A stretch of DNA of 64,000 nt. Origin: Protopterus annectens. Its lineage: Eukaryota > Chordata > Ceratodontiformes > Protopteridae. Under the pieces are notes generated by a model, which was not told where the DNA came from, ran no database searches, and saw nothing but the letters and a program-made list of their open reading frames with translations. Location: assembly GCF_019279795.1 (NCBI RefSeq), contig NC_056744.1, positions 899,409,425 to 899,473,424 on the forward strand, read 5' to 3'. Both the position numbers and the translations under genes were made by a program. Below, in pieces: positions 10,760 to 22,949 of the stretch (its first letter is position 1; every line of letters starts with the position of its first letter).

Positions 10760-12640
10760 ACTCCAACATTGCCATGCCTTGGACTTCCTTGTACAATTCC
10801 TTCCCTGTCTCAAGCTCATGCTTTAGTGGTGAATTCATCAACTTTCTCTCAGCCTGTGGCTTACATTTCAAGCTCCAGTTCCAACTCAGGAGCATCTTTA
10901 CAGATGCATCAGACAGGAGGTTCGGTGCCATCTTTGGCCTCCTCACCAGAGGTCAGATCACATCAATATAAAAGAGATGAGGGCTGTACTTCTGGCTCTT
11001 TCATTCCGTCTTTCATCCTGGACCCCTCAGTGTTTTCACAGACAATACCACAGTGGTGTCGTATGTCAACAAGCAAGGGGGCACAAGTTCTTATCTTTGA
11101 AGTCTAGCTTTTCAGATCTGGGATCTAGCTATCTAGTATCAAGTGACTCTTCAGGTAATTTGCATTTTTTTGGAGCAAAATCTAATGGCATTCTCCTTGA
11201 GCAGATCCAGAACACAAGCTTGCAAATGGATGCTTCACAGAGATGTGTTCCTGGACATTGTCTGTTGGTAGGATATTCCTTGGGTAGATCTTTTTTGCCT
11301 CCTCTCTCAACAGACAACTTTATCTATTCTGTTCCAGAATCCCAGGTCCTCTGGCTTGGACAACCTCTCTTTTCTTAAGGGATGTTTCTGTATGCCTTCT
11401 CTCCCCTTCCTGTGTTACTACGAGTCTTCCACAAGAACAAGCAAAACTCCTCCAAAAGTTTGTTAGTGACTCCCTTTTGGCGCAGACAGCATTGGTTCCC
11501 CCTTTCTTTCTTATTTGGCCTGGGGCAATCGCCACAAGTTATTTCACTGGGTGGATTTTTCCAAACAAGACGATTCTTATCCCTCCTCTGTTGCCAACTC
11601 TTCAGCTGATGCTGGGTTGATAGGGTTTTGATCTCTTGCAGGCACCTTTTTTATTAAGGACATTCTTTGTCTTCTGCAGGACACTAGGAAACACACTACC
11701 AAGAAATCATATATGTCCAAATAAAAGCGAGTCTCGTGCCTCTTTTACCATCAGGCTCCCTTATCCGTGGAGGTTTTTCTGGTTCTCTTATTTGTGTGAC
11801 CTGCTTCATGGTTGGTTGGCTGGCATATTCTTTAGTTAAAGCTTACCTGTCAGCAATTTCTGCTAGTCTGCCCTTGACTCCTTCTCTGGCCTCTAGATTT
11901 GAAGGTCAAACAATTTTTTAATGGGGTCCTTCATATCAGAGCTCCCAGGAAGCCTATTCCACCTTCCTGGAACCTCTTTTTTTTACTTGAAAAATTGACT
12001 CCTCCTTTTGAGCCTGCTTTTTTCATCTTCCTTACAACACTTTGCTTGGAAGACTGTTTTTCTTTTGGCGCTCAGTTCAGCCAAGAGTGTGTTTAAACAT
12101 CAGGCTGTCACGGCTATTCCTGATTTCTTAGTTTTCCACAGTGTCAGGGTGCCTGTTTGTACTAGTCTTCCTTTTATGCCTATCGTGATCAATGAGTTGT
12201 CCCTTAGTCTGTACATCTTCCTTCTTTTCTTCCTCTCTTCCTTCTCTGAAGTCTGCCGGTCAGAAGGTTCTTCACACCTTGGATTTACATAGTTCAATAT
12301 TTGGACAAACTAAAGTTATTCACAAATCTGAGCGGCTTTTTGTTTCTTTTCATCCCAGGACTTAAGGTTTGGCTGTCTGTAAGCAAACCATCTCCTCCTT
12401 AATTTCTAAAGCCATTTCTTTTCATGGAAAATGCCTTTCCTCATTATAAAATAGGTATTCTACTAGGGCAGTTACTTCCTCTGGTGCTTTTTCAATGGTA
12501 TGGATATCAATTCCATCCTTCAGTGACTTGGTCCCGTGACCATACTTTCGCTACGCATTGCAAGTTGGCTGTTATTTCCAGGGCCAGAGCAGTCTTTGCC
12601 AGGGCTTGGGATTGTGGAGGGTTCTTCTAGGCCTTCCTTC
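10760..12640 (+). pseudogene. DIRS RNase H and tyrosine recombinase, broken
   Basis: RNase H is visible as FTDASDRRFGAIFG (about 10893-10935, first catalytic Asp kept), then MRAVLLALSF (about 10976) in a shifted frame, and a DNTTVVSYVNKQGG-like block (about 11039-11080). The downstream recombinase region is recognisable from its order relative to copies at 24.7 and 53.2 kb. A WKTVFLLALSSAKSVF-like block near 12046-12090 matches the SARRVSELQ catalytic-Arg block with the arginine lost, and a VFHSVRVPV-like segment follows. Frames change many times; it is clearly non-functional. Confidence 0.6.
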
Positions 12641-12679
12641 TTCCAGACTTCCTGTTGAACTCTTGTACTCTCCTTTAGA

Positions 12680-13100
12680 TAAAGAATACTGTAACGGTGA
12701 TATTGAAGGGTATAGTGCAGTTGTGTAAAATTTTACTGCAACAGTAGATGCCCTTCTCTTCACTGTTGCAGTATTCACTCCCTCCCTCCTACAGCCTCTG
12801 TTCTACCTCTTGCCCTGTATTTTTCTTAAGCTCCTTGGCTGATGGGCTCATAATTCTTTTTTCCTTTTTCTCCTTCTGGATCCACATTATCCTTGTCCTT
12901 AAGGCCATTCTATTCTTTCTGGGGCTGTGCATCTGTCCATCACTTTTATGCCCTATACTTTGCACCTATAAGAAATAGAGGCTTTGGTACACAGGCCAGA
13001 TGTTGGGCTGTCCTTATCACTTAGGTAAAGAATACTGCAACAATGGAGAGAAGGACATCTACTGTTATGGTAAGGTATTACACAACTGTACTTTCCTCTA
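12680..13100 (+). repeat. DIRS right terminal region with inverted arms
   Basis: An arm containing AAAGAATACTGTAACGGTGAT (12677-12697) is followed by its inverted partner ending in CACTGTTGCAGTATTCACTCC (about 12761-12781). After a spacer a third, directly oriented arm AAAGAATACTGCAACAATGG (about 13026-13045) leads to ACTGTTATGGTAAGGTATTAC. This arm, inverted arm, spacer, arm pattern is shared by the other DIRS copies. Confidence 0.65.
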
Positions 13101-13107
13101 CATAGTG

Positions 13108-15250
13108 CCGGATCAGATGGCTTTCCCCAAACAACTAATAGGTTTGATAAAAGGGATGTATGTTGGGTTCCCAGGTTGAAATCAAATCAACTCTAACTCA
13201 TAGACCATTTTCATTAGTAGGGGAACCCAATGTTGTCCCCCTTTCACGGTTTGCTCTTTACTTGAAGCTATTAGCAGTAAATTTAAGAAGCTTGGCCGCT
13301 GTGGCACAGTGGTTAGTGTTGCTGCCTCAAAGCAAAAGGTTCTCGGGTTCAATCCTTGGCTGGGGTGCCTTCTGTGCGGAGTCTGCATGTCCTCCCTGTG
13401 GTCACATGGGTTTCCTCTGGGTGCTCCGGTTTCCTCCCACATCCCAGAGACATGCTGTAGGTGGATTGGATACTCTAAACTGGCCCTAGGCATGAGTGTG
13501 TGTGCCTTCCTGGGCACCGGGCTGGCAACTTGACACCGTAAAACTCCACTGCCAATCATGAACGGACAGGTGATCCACTGTGGTGACCCCTAAACAGGAA
13601 AAGCCGAAAGAAGACCATTGAGGGTTGGGGGGAACAACTGAATTAAAAGTGGTGATGTTTGCAAATGATATTTTAATATTAATGGCCAAACCAGCAAATG
13701 ACCTGCCCAACCTAGGGGATATTCTGGAGGAGTTTATCAGACTATAAAATTAACATTAGTAAAACCCAGCCGTAGATATAAACGTGGGGAGACGTCCAGG
13801 AATTGAGAGATCATTTTCTTCTTTTTTTTTTATTTTGCTGAAAAGCTTTTTTTTCCAATACCTTTATTGAATTATCACTTGTGACATAGGCAAATATACA
13901 TTCATATAAAAATAATCAAACTGTTAACTTAACAAACATTATACTTCACATATATTGCTATGTATCCTGTAACCTAAACAATATGACTTAAATGTATTCA
14001 ATTCCTGCCTTTTTTAAACAAGAAATATACTAAACCATCACTTACTACATAGGCAATCATACATTTATATAAATGAAAACAAATCACGCCAACACAATCC
14101 TAGTTGCAAGTATTTTACATGGATTTTGATAAAATAAGGTGCATGGAAATGTGGCTTGAAAGAACATATGATAAGAGCCGTAAACTTTATATGATTCGGT
14201 GTTAAAGATTGCAGAATTGTTCTCTTGTTGGAAAACCTGTAGGTTTGACATATGACCAGAGAGTTCATAGACTACATTGGCTCTTGCTTTCTCAAGTATT
14301 GTTCCTGGGGCGGGCCTTTTGGCACCAACTTGAGTGTAGCCAACTAGAGCAACTAAATCAGAAGTTGTGAAAGTTTTACTGGGGAGAGTGGCATGGGACA
14401 CGACGATACATCTTCCGGAAGAGAGCGTATTGGGGGCTCCTGATTAATCCAACTATGGAATAGCATTGTTGCTCTTTACTAGAAGTACCAGAGAGTTCCC
14501 AAAACCAAGCTAGATGGAAAGACTGATTAGAAAAGAACCCTGAGATAGACGATAAAGACCTATTTGAAGCCATGTGAGGAAGCAAGGTTACTCCACTTCA
14601 GTTTGACCCATTCAGAGTAATGAAAAATGAACTGAAAAAATGAAATTCTACCAGTAAGGTCAGCCAAAGTAGAGTGGTGTTGGCGACAATTGGATACCAG
14701 CCTTAAACACTTGGATGCAGCTGTTATCACAAGAACAAGTTATTGAGTGGGAACCAATTAAACAGTTTGGCCTAGTAAAGGGTGCCATGACTCATTATGA
14801 GAGTTAGGCAAATGAATTGGGTCAAGATTAGAGATTTGGATTCACCAGATGTCATACCTTGGGAAGTGGAGGAAAGGGAGGATAGAATACATCCAAAAAA
14901 TGTGGTTTCCAAGATGAGTAAAAGGTGAAATTTCTGGTATAAAGGAGTAGTTAAAATGGGCCTGCAGGCATGACAGACTTTAACAAATTTGGAAATACCT
15001 GCTGGCACATGGGAAAAGTTTACATAATGCCTTGAGCGGCAATTTAGGCTAGGAGGTTTAGGATTTTTTTGGGGGGAGGGGGGGTGTCAACATAAATTTT
15101 ACTAAATACACCCAGTAGACTGGCATGGATATTTCCTCACTCTGATCCTGGGTGTTGGAGGTGTAATTGGGGGGGGGCTACATGAGACCATAGTTTTTGG
15201 AGTTGCCAATTGTTCACTGAATGTAAAAAAAAAAAAAAAAAAAGACATAG
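13108..15250 (+). mobile_element. L1-group LINE: RT to C-terminal zinc finger, split by a SINE
   Basis: The RT finger block IGLIKGMYVGFPG (about 13140-13175) leads to ISRGTQCCPPF (about 13223-13255, the SRGTRQGCPLSP motif). After the SINE at 13293-13615 it resumes with VVMFANDILILM (about 13650-13685), where the catalytic FADD has become FAND. A LGAPD block near 14428 matches the L1 GGLGAPD motif. The C-terminal Cys-rich finger is readable as DPGCWRCNWGG..H.FWSC (about 15145-15205). A poly-A tract follows at about 15225-15243. Internal indels and stops are numerous. Confidence 0.7.
13293..13615 (+). repeat. Near full-length V-SINE-like SINE
   Basis: A tRNA-derived head carries the A box TGGCACAGTGG (13302-13312) and the B box GGTTCAATCC (13346-13355). 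The conserved body includes GCGGAGTCTGCATGTCCTCC and GGTTTCCTCCCACATCCCAG. The 3' tail GTGACCCCTAAACAGGAAAA, then GCCGAAAGAAG, matches the tail known from fish V-SINE/HE1-type SINEs. At about 323 bp it has both pol III promoter elements and its 3' tail. It interrupts the RT domain of the surrounding L1 LINE, so it is younger than that element. The superfamily name is from memory of the consensus, not a search. Confidence 0.8.
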
Positions 15251-15940
15251 AGTGCCTTAATCTCACAGTTAGTGAGGGAAAACCCTCATGGTGATGAGGA
15301 AATTGTTCGATTTGGGAATAGAAGAGGGAAGGTGGTATACTGTGGAGAGTAGAACAAATAATTGGCTACTAGTAGTGAAAAAGAGATGGAGAGAAAAAAG
15401 GAAATGAAAAAAAACAACATCCTTCAAAGCTATTAGGGGTACTGAGTTAGTGGAGAGACTTAGGAGTGAAGAGAAAAAGATTCCACCTGTATAAACCAGT
15501 AAGTTGGGGTGAGATGATGGTCGCCCTGGCTCGGCTACTGAAAGTATGTATAAGGGCCCAATATCATAATCCACATAAAATGATAAGTGAAAGTTTTAGG
15601 GTGTAAAGGGGGGCAAGACTGTAAGAGGAGTTAGTAATAAAGGGATTAGTTTTTGCTTTAGTTAAGCCAAAATGGTGAGCATGTTGCTTACAAAAGTCTA
15701 AGGGCTACAGTGGCACTGTTTTCAATCTGATATACATAAAATAATGAGTAGCAAATGATAGTTTTTTGAGAAAAATATGTAACTGTCGACACTTGTGAAA
15801 GGAAGGTTGTTTAAAGGTAAAGCCTTTTTTGGTTGGTATTTTTGTATTTCTCACCGACCATCGACAGAGATCATACAAGCACCATGCATGTGGACTACAC
15901 TATATTATAAATGACAATTTAGATAATAAATGTAGATTGC
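15250..15940. other. Unassigned stretch after L1 tail
   Basis: Purine-rich sequence with no clear domain. A segment at about 15280-15430 might be the extreme C-terminal tail of the L1 ORF but is not convincing. Confidence 0.35.
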
Positions 15941-16740
15941 AGGGGGGGTGGGGGCACTGTCTCCCCAAAGGTGTGATAACTATTCAGTCTGACAACACTG
16001 CAGTGGTGTATTAAAAACAATCAAGAGGCAAACCCGATCCTACCTCCCTCTGTCAAGAGGCTATGAAGATGGGGTAATGGGTGATGACCTCGCAACAGTT
16101 GTCTGACAGCAACCCACAGCCCAGATAAGTCCAGCATTCTACCAGACAGTCTGAGCAGGAACATTTTGATGCCTCAGGAGTAGTCCTTAAACCCAGCCGT
16201 AGCAACTCGTATTTTCAGTCTGTGGGGCCAGCTGTGCTGCGACCGGTTTACAACCCATTTCAGCACCAAATGCAACACCTTCTTTGCCTTAGAACATTCA
16301 CCGATAGATGCTGTTCTGCATGCTTGGCCACCGGGTCATGTCTATGCTTCCTCAGGCACACCCTTGATAAAGTTTCTGCAGAAAGCTACTCATTGCAGAG
16401 TGACTGTAATCCTCCTAGCCCCCTTCTGGCCCATGCAGGTATGGTTCCCCTTGCTGTGAGTGTCACTACCTTCACCTTCCTTGGGTTCTGGATCCAGTTC
16501 CATATCTGATTTCACATCTTTTGGGCCAGCCTCATTCAAATCTGATGGTCCCTCAGGCTAACTGCTTGGCTTCTCCAGTTCCAATAATTGCAAGGGATTC
16601 CAACCTTTCTGAAAGAGTTGTGCATATTCTCTCCTAGTCTCAGAAGCCCTCTGCTAGGAGAATTTCTGCCAGCAAATGAAAATATTTTCTGTTTTGCTTC
16701 CTCTAAGTAACTAAATCCCTTTTATTAACCCTTTGTAAGA
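15940..16740 (+). mobile_element. DIRS fragment C (RNase H to start of recombinase)
   Basis: RNase H is seen as GWGHCLPKGV then ITIQSDNTAVVY (about 15948-16012), corresponding to the QIDNMSVVWYINK block, with the central catalytic Asp retained. It continues as LCQEAMKMG, through a thumb-like region near 16200-16500, to LTAWLLQFQ (about 16558-16584), which opens the recombinase linker (TTWLIQFQ at 53.2 kb). Many stops are present. Confidence 0.62.
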
Positions 16741-16949
16741 TATTTTGGATTTTCTAGAAGGGCTTTTCCAATCTAGGCTTGGCAACCATCTGAAATTTGA
16801 TAGTAGAGTAGCTATCTTAAATTCACATGTGGGTCAGGGACGTATTTCGACTGCATCTCTTAAACTGTCTTAAGGTCTTTTTGAAAGTTAAATCTCTTGT
16901 CAGGCTTCAAGTGAAGGACCCAGTCCCTCCTTGGTGTTTGCCCCATATT

Positions 16950-17760
16950 CATCATAGTGATCACAGCTGCAGTGTTATATTGTACCAAGGATATAACAGC
17001 CAGTCAACTTTCAAAGTTTCAGGGTACCCTCCACATGCACAAACTGTCAGGCAGCTTGAGCTGAGCTGACTATAAAAGACAAGTGAGGATGCAAAGTCCT
17101 TCACAGCTTTACTGCTGCCAAAGAGTACGATCCTCTGAGGCTTTCAAGGATCAGATGTTAGCTTGTGCTGTTCATTTTTCTGGGCATTTAGTTCCCTCTG
17201 GGGAAAAAACTTCAGTTTCATTTTATTATTCATCCTTTCCTTTTCAGGAAAATTATTTTAAAGGTAGGAAGACTACTGTACTTTTAAACAGGAGTAATTT
17301 TTCCTTTCAGTTTAAAATTTGTTTAAACTAACTGAAAACCAATTTTTCTGTGGAGAAATTGCTTATTTTACTTTGTGGGGCTGGCAAAGTGTTTCAGCAT
17401 GTTTTTTTTCTGTGTTTATCTGTGAAAAAGTGACTTGTAAAGACTTTTTGTTTTTACCAACATTAACTGCTCAGTTTCCTCAAGAAAAAGGCCTCTTTTC
17501 AACTTGATCATGCAACAGTCTTGTTGGTCCAGTGGTCAGTCCTTGATCCAGACACAAAAAGAAAGGCAAGCAGCCTTTACCATCACAGCAGGTTAACAAT
17601 TTGCCTCCGATGCAGGTGGGTGACTGCTGTGACCATTAGTTGTACTTTAGACCAGTCATATTTTGCCCCGGATCCATCTGTTTAACACCTACAGCCCTTA
17701 TTGATCAGGTGTTAGCCACATCCTTTGCTGCTGTTGGGGTCACTTCAGTGGGTAAGGTAG
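16950..17760 (+). repeat. DIRS left terminal repeat and 5' leader
   Basis: From GTGATCACAGCTGCAG through CAGCTTGAGCTGAGCTGAC and TTTACTGCTGCC it aligns by eye, in direct orientation, with 50015-50870. In inverted orientation it aligns with 27540-27775, which lies at a DIRS 3' end. Copies that are direct at 5' ends and inverted at 3' ends are what DIRS inverted terminal repeats predict. The sequence then continues into a non-coding leader. Confidence 0.65.
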
Positions 17761-17959
17761 AGCCACTCTTGTCATTCCAGGGAGAGGGAAAAGCGAAGGC
17801 TTCCCTGTTTTGTTAAATTGTTGTGCCCATCTCTGTGAAAACTGCCTCTGCCATTAATAACATTGTTGGTCCCATTTTTTCCTGTCAGAGAGAAACAGAA
17901 AATTGAACAGCATCTCCTCCTCAAATTTTCCGTAGGAGTAGTTTACTGAGTCTGGCTTG

Positions 17960-19040
17960 GGGTTTAATTTGGGCTATTGATCCTTCTTGTAAAGTAGTTT
18001 TTGGTAAAAGAAAGGGATTCCTGCTTTCCTGAAAAGAGATTCAAGATTCTGAATCTGGATAGGAGGATGAAGGGGGACAGATACAGGCTTTTCTCCTCAG
18101 ATTTCCGATTCAGACTCAGAGTAGGCTTCATTTCTGACTCTCCCTGTTGGACAGTTTCTTTCACTAAGACTATTTCTAGAATGTGCCAGGTTTCTTAGTC
18201 CAAAAGAAAGTACTGTGAACTGTACAGCAGTAATTTCCAGAGCCTGCGCCCATCCCTTCTGTTCTGTCAGTTTTTGGAGGATGTGTTTACTACCTGCAAT
18301 TTTCTGATAATCAGCCAGCTGCCCATAAAAAGACAGATATGTATAAAGTTCCTCAATCTTTTAAGTTTTTATGTACTCTTCCCAAACCTGATCCAGCAGC
18401 TTTAGCTTTAGTTGATCCTTCTCCTGCTAAACACTTAGTTAATTCTAGTCCTATTTCTGATAAGGATGGAAAGGTAGTTGATCTGTATGGGAAATAAGTC
18501 TATGCTTCTGCAACTTTGATATACAGAATTTTGAGTTGTCAAATTCATATGTTGCGTGTTTTCTTTGCAGTTTCTTGTGAGGAAAAATCTGCTTTAAATT
18601 TAATTTCTTCTGTTGTTCAAGTTGCTACTCATTGTATACATTGTGTATGACTGTTGATACTTCAATGGTTATGGCCACTGGTAAAAATTTAAAGAGATTT
18701 GTGTGGCTGCTTTCTCAAACCCTCCCAGGTGATGCTAAAATGAGATTTTAAATTATTCTTTGGGTAGAGATTTAGTTTGTTTAGCCACTCTGTTACAGAG
18801 GTGATAAAAGGGTAAGTGATACAAGGAATATCTTAAAGATTTTTTCATCTCTCCTTTTCCAAAATTTCCAAGGGATTCTCTAACTCCTCATAGAGTTTTG
18901 GTAAAAAAGCCAAAAAAAAAATGCAGGTAAACAGATGTCTAAGAAGAAATGGTAGGGGGTTCCAAGAAGAATTCTTGAAACTCCCAAAACTAAGGACAGT
19001 AATTATTTAAGAGACCTTGTTCCTCCCTCCCACCCGGGCA
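17960..19040 (+). pseudogene. DIRS gag-like ORF, broken
   Basis: Conceptual translation contains a YGKKVYASATLIYRILSCQIHM-type block around 18490-18550, the counterpart of GKKVYTAATLSLRAVNCHTHM near 3750. It is followed by a FAVSCEEKSALNLISSVVQV segment. It probably belongs to the element whose left end is at 16950. Stops are frequent and no nucleic-acid-binding motif survives. Confidence 0.45.
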
Positions 19041-19460
19041 GACCCTTTTTTTCTTCCAGAAAGTCTAAATTTCGACTTTTCTCTTTGGCAACAGATAGTT
19101 TCATACAGATGAGTTCTGAAGATCATTAATCACCTTTGCCTATGGCAAAATGGGAGGTAATTTCTCCTTTCCAGGGGGTAATTCCTCATCCCCTGGACAA
19201 AGTTGTGAGAAGCACCTAAGCAAAGCAAATGCTGCTTATGTCAGTCCTTATAGGGAATCTGTCTCCCACACTGGCATTTCCATTTTCTGGACGACATGTA
19301 ATCCAACAGCCACAAAAAAATAAGAACCACCCCCCCCCCCCAACAAGACACTTATCTAAAAACGATTTGGCAACCAGCAGATGAGAGCGTTCAGACCACC
19401 GATCAGAGATAGCATTTAGACTGAAGGCAAAGAATATCTGAGGAAGGTACATCCAGACAT
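19040..19460. other. Decayed DIRS leader or gag-RT linker
   Basis: No conserved block is readable. A run of C at about 19330-19340 is present. Position suggests the gag/RT linker of the neighbouring DIRS fragment. Confidence 0.3.
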
Positions 19461-19469
19461 CATCTTTAT

Positions 19470-20250
19470 GCCATGTACAGGGCGCATATTTTTGACAACG
19501 ATGGCCCTATTACAACCTAAGGCTTTGGTATACTGGCTGGACATTGGGCTACCTTTTGCAGGGGACCCTAATGTAAGGAAAACTGCAATAGTGAAGAGAA
19601 GGACATTTATGGTAAGATTTTATACAACTGTTCTTTCACTGCCTTACCCTTTGGACTATACGCTGCTCCAAGAGTGTTCAGAAAGCGTCTAGATTCAGTT
19701 AATAGCTCATTTCGGGTTGCAGGGTATTCATATTTTTCCATATTTAGATGAGTTGCTTATCTTTGCAATGTCTTTTTCAAATTGTCTGGTATCTCTCTCT
19801 GGGGTGAAAGAGATTATACACAAGATGGGATTCCAAGAAAACATTCAAAAGTCTTTCTTGCTCCTCACAGAATTGTTTCTGAGATGTCATCTAGACACCA
19901 CAGTTCAAACAGTCTTTCTTCCACAGGAAACAATAGATGTATATCTAGATCTAAGTCTGTTTTCCACTCAGACTTTGGTCACTGAGAGGGAATATCTTAG
20001 GATTTTAGATCTCATAGCTTCAATGATTCTCATGTTAACCCTATGAGAAGGATACAATAGTATCTGAAGGCTGTTTGGTCCCAGCACCAGTGCCTTTTTT
20101 CTTTTCAGATGCCAGTGCTGGGGATGCCAGAAGAGAATGGAGGCAACAGATATCCCTAAATCCAGGTCCCTCTTCTCCCTCTCTGTAGGCTGTTACCACC
20201 GATGCTTCGGACCTTGCTAGGGAGCTGTTTCAGGAAGGATAAATGTGCAA
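19470..20250 (+). mobile_element. DIRS fragment D (terminal arm, RT palm, start of RNase H)
   Basis: It starts with a terminal-arm segment (ACTGCAATAGTGAAGAGAAG, about 19583-19602, then TTATGGTAAGATTTTATAC) paralogous to 13018-13100. It then enters RT as LPFGLYAAPRVFRKRLDS (about 19640-19693) and PYLDELLIF (19738-19764), where the palm Y-L-D-D is changed to Y-L-D-E. RNase H opens as AVTTDASDLAREL near 20190-20230 and is then truncated. The odd order (right-end arm directly before RT) implies recombination or nesting. Confidence 0.58.
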
Positions 20251-20420
20251 GGTGTGTGGAACATCAAGGAAAGACACAAGCACATAAATATTTATATCCA
20301 ATTAAGAATTTATTTTTATTGTTCATAGTTTTCTAGCAGTTTATCATTTAGTTGCTGGACAGATCTTTGGGTTTTTTACTTTAAGCCTGGTTTTCCACTA
20401 TCCTTCCTTGGTTCCCTTCG

Positions 20421-22850
20421 GCTTTGGTTGCCCCCATGTCTGAAAAGCCTTTGGGGTTCAAGAGGTTCTCCTCGTGCAGTCAGAAGATGCCAGTTTCCGA
20501 CTTGCATGAGGAGTGCCTCTACTGTCTCGGCACCGACCACCTGAAGGTTGAATGCAACATTGGTATGGTTCAGGGGGGCCCATTGGTTAAGGAGTCTTCC
20601 TCTGAGTTGGGACCCTCTGGACATAAGAAATCTTCTTCTTCAGGAGAGGTTTCCTCTAAGAAATCCAGGCTGTCGGAACCCAGATCTGACTCCAGCCTTA
20701 GCAGTGTTGGATCCGAGGATCTCAGATCAGAGAACTTGTAGAGAGTCAACTCCCGGATCCAGGGCTTCCGCTCCCAGTCCTTTGAATCCAAGAGTTTCAA
20801 GTTCAACTCCCGGACCCAAGGCCTCTGAATCGAGGCCTTTGGATCAGAGCCAAAGCAGACCTGCCACGGATCTGACCCTTTCAGATCTGAGGGGTTTGTG
20901 AACTGTGTCCTCTGCCCCCCCACCCCCAGTTTCCTCAGATCTGTTACTGTTGGATCAGAGACCCTTGTTGGATCCCATCCTGATTGAGGATCTTCCTTCT
21001 GATCCTACGGGAGGAAATCCTTTATCTTCTCTCCCACATAGGACCTGTTCCCCAGACCAGCGAAGAATTCCCTCGGGATCTCGACACAGGTCTCTGGCTA
21101 GGTCCTTGGTTTCCTCCCAATCCTCCAGGAGCATCCTCCCCTCCAATATGGACAAGATGATGCAGTCCTTCTTGAGGGCTCAAATCGAACTGGGACTCTT
21201 GACTTCCCCAGCCCACAGTATTGGGGAACCTTATCTCACTCCCCAGATTCTTTCTCCTCGTCTGACCTCCCAAGGTTTGGACTTACGGGAGCCGGCACCC
21301 AGCAGTGAGGCAGTGGGGGTTACTGGGACCTCTCTTATCTGTACCTTGTCAGAGTCTATGGCCAGCTCTGCTCCCCTTCCCCCGGGACAAACTGGACCAC
21401 CATTCTGGGTTATCGCCCAGGAGTTTGTGATGCTGGTTCGGGTCCAGGCCTTTCGGACCATTCCTTGCCCCTTGGTGCTTCGGCGTTGATAGCTCTGGGC
21501 CAGCATTATCCAGAGGATTGGAGGTTCTAGCAAGGTCTGCTCCTTCCTCCGTTATGGTGTTTGCAGTGGGGGAGGGGGGTTCATCCAGTCCCTCTCTGCA
21601 TTCCAGGTAGTGAAAAGATCCAGAGTGGCCTACCCTGCTCGCCATGCTCCTTCCCAGCCCTAGAGCTTGACCTTGACCTCCTCATCCTGCTCTCGGTCAG
21701 CCCGTCTAATCTAGCCTCCAGGGGGGAGTTTCCCCTCATAAGGGTCCCCACCTCTTCCAAGTCTTCCCCCAAGCCTCCTGCGGAGGAAGTGCCTCACAAA
21801 AGGACATGTAAGAGGAGACATCTGACTCTTCAATGGAGTCTCTCATGGAAGACATGAATGTCTATGAAGGGGAAAGGTCCCCAAGGTCACTGCCCGATGA
21901 CATCTCCTTTGGAGACATACTGGGGATTCTGAAGGCCAAGGGCAGTTGGTTTTCCCAGCCCCCGTCCCCTGAGGAAGCAGTGTTCCTGGAGGCTTTCGGA
22001 CCCATCTACCTCTTGGGTGCCCCCCCCGCTGACCCATTAATCAACAATCAACCTCATTGCCAGCAGGGACTTAAAAGAACCCAATACAGTTGAGCCAATA
22101 CCTAAAAGAGCAGACAAATTCTTAAGCCCACTGTCAGACAAGACCTTTTGGTCCAAGGCAGTTCCAGTTGATGTGATTGGGTAGCTGCTGCCACCAAGAA
22201 AGAGCTGGCGGAACAGAGCTCATCTATCCATGCTCCCAATCGTGAATCGAGGAATTTGGACAGATTTGAAAAGCAGATGTTCACATCGGCTTCTTTCATC
22301 CTGTGAGCTCTGAATTACCTGACTTTACCTGTCACTAGAGGGATTTGATAAAGGAGCTCACCACCTCCCCTTGGAGTCCATGTCTGCAGAGGACATTGTC
22401 TGTTTCTCCCAAGTTGGCCACTGTTACATCAGTAGCCAATTTGTCCATGAGGTTACTATCTGATGCTGCAGAGGGTTCTTCATGGGTGGCAGGTACAGGC
22501 ATTGCTATCAGGTGTCATGCCTGACTCCATTTATGCGGGTTTGCAGAGGCCTTTAACGCGTCTGTCACCTCCGCCCCCTTCGATGGTTCAACTCTTTTTG
22601 GACCAAGCGTTAAGAAAACTTTGACCTGCAGTGAGCAAGAGGAAAAGACTCTGTCGGCTGTAGGGATCAAATTCTCCACCCCCCCCCAAAGGTCCTTCTC
22701 CAAGACCCAAAGGGGTAGTAGGAAAATGTGCTTTCTGCAGGTCTCCATCGTCTTTTCAGGTAGCTCAAGAAGTTCTTCCAGGGATGGTGGAGAGGTTTCA
22801 ATGGTTGATGCAACCATAGAGGCAGAGGAGGCCTGCAAAACCAGGGTTCC
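20421..22850 (+). pseudogene. DIRS gag-like ORF with CCHC zinc knuckle, broken
   Basis: The first open segment (20424-20741) contains a retroviral-type CX2CX4HX4C knuckle, CLYCLGTDHLKVEC, at 20514-20555. A Ser/Pro-rich region follows (20905-21489 in another frame), then an acidic segment with YEGERSPRSLPDD and SFGDILGILKAKGSWFS (about 21860-21955), whose counterparts occur near 38070, 40170 and 3385. A later ATKKELAE-type block (about 22195-22215) and a SAPFDGSTLFGPSVKKTL block (about 22575-22622) recur in the copies near 45.7 and 40.9 kb. The presumed role is an RNA-binding structural protein. Several stops and frame changes break it. Confidence 0.65.
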
Positions 22851-22949
22851 AGGAAGCCCTTCTCTGAGAAACCTTCCAGCTCTCCTGAGTTGTTACCTGA
22901 CTGTCCCTCCCTGGGGACAGTTGGGGGTCATTTGGCTTTGCCACCCTTT

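Larger units (their letters stand above)
10640..13107 (+). mobile_element. DIRS-type retrotransposon fragment B (RNase H, recombinase, right end)
   Basis: This is the 3' half of a DIRS element. A decayed RT/RNase H segment runs from about 10640 to 11340, a tyrosine recombinase from about 11420 to 12640, and the right terminal region from 12680 to 13107. Gag and most of RT are missing. The end carries inverted arms around CTGCAACAGT (near 12680-12790) and a further arm near 13018-13100 with the core TTATGGTAAGG, as in the other DIRS copies here. L1 sequence follows immediately. Confidence 0.72.

Noticed and set aside
10535..11107. 190-codon open frame as a host gene
   Set aside because: Overlaps the DIRS B RT/RNase H sequence in the wrong frame; the element reading explains the region.
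20570..20923. 117-codon minus-strand open frame with Ser-Asp-Leu repeats
   Set aside because: Shadow of the Ser/Asp-rich DIRS gag region that carries GGATCC/AGATCT-like repeats.
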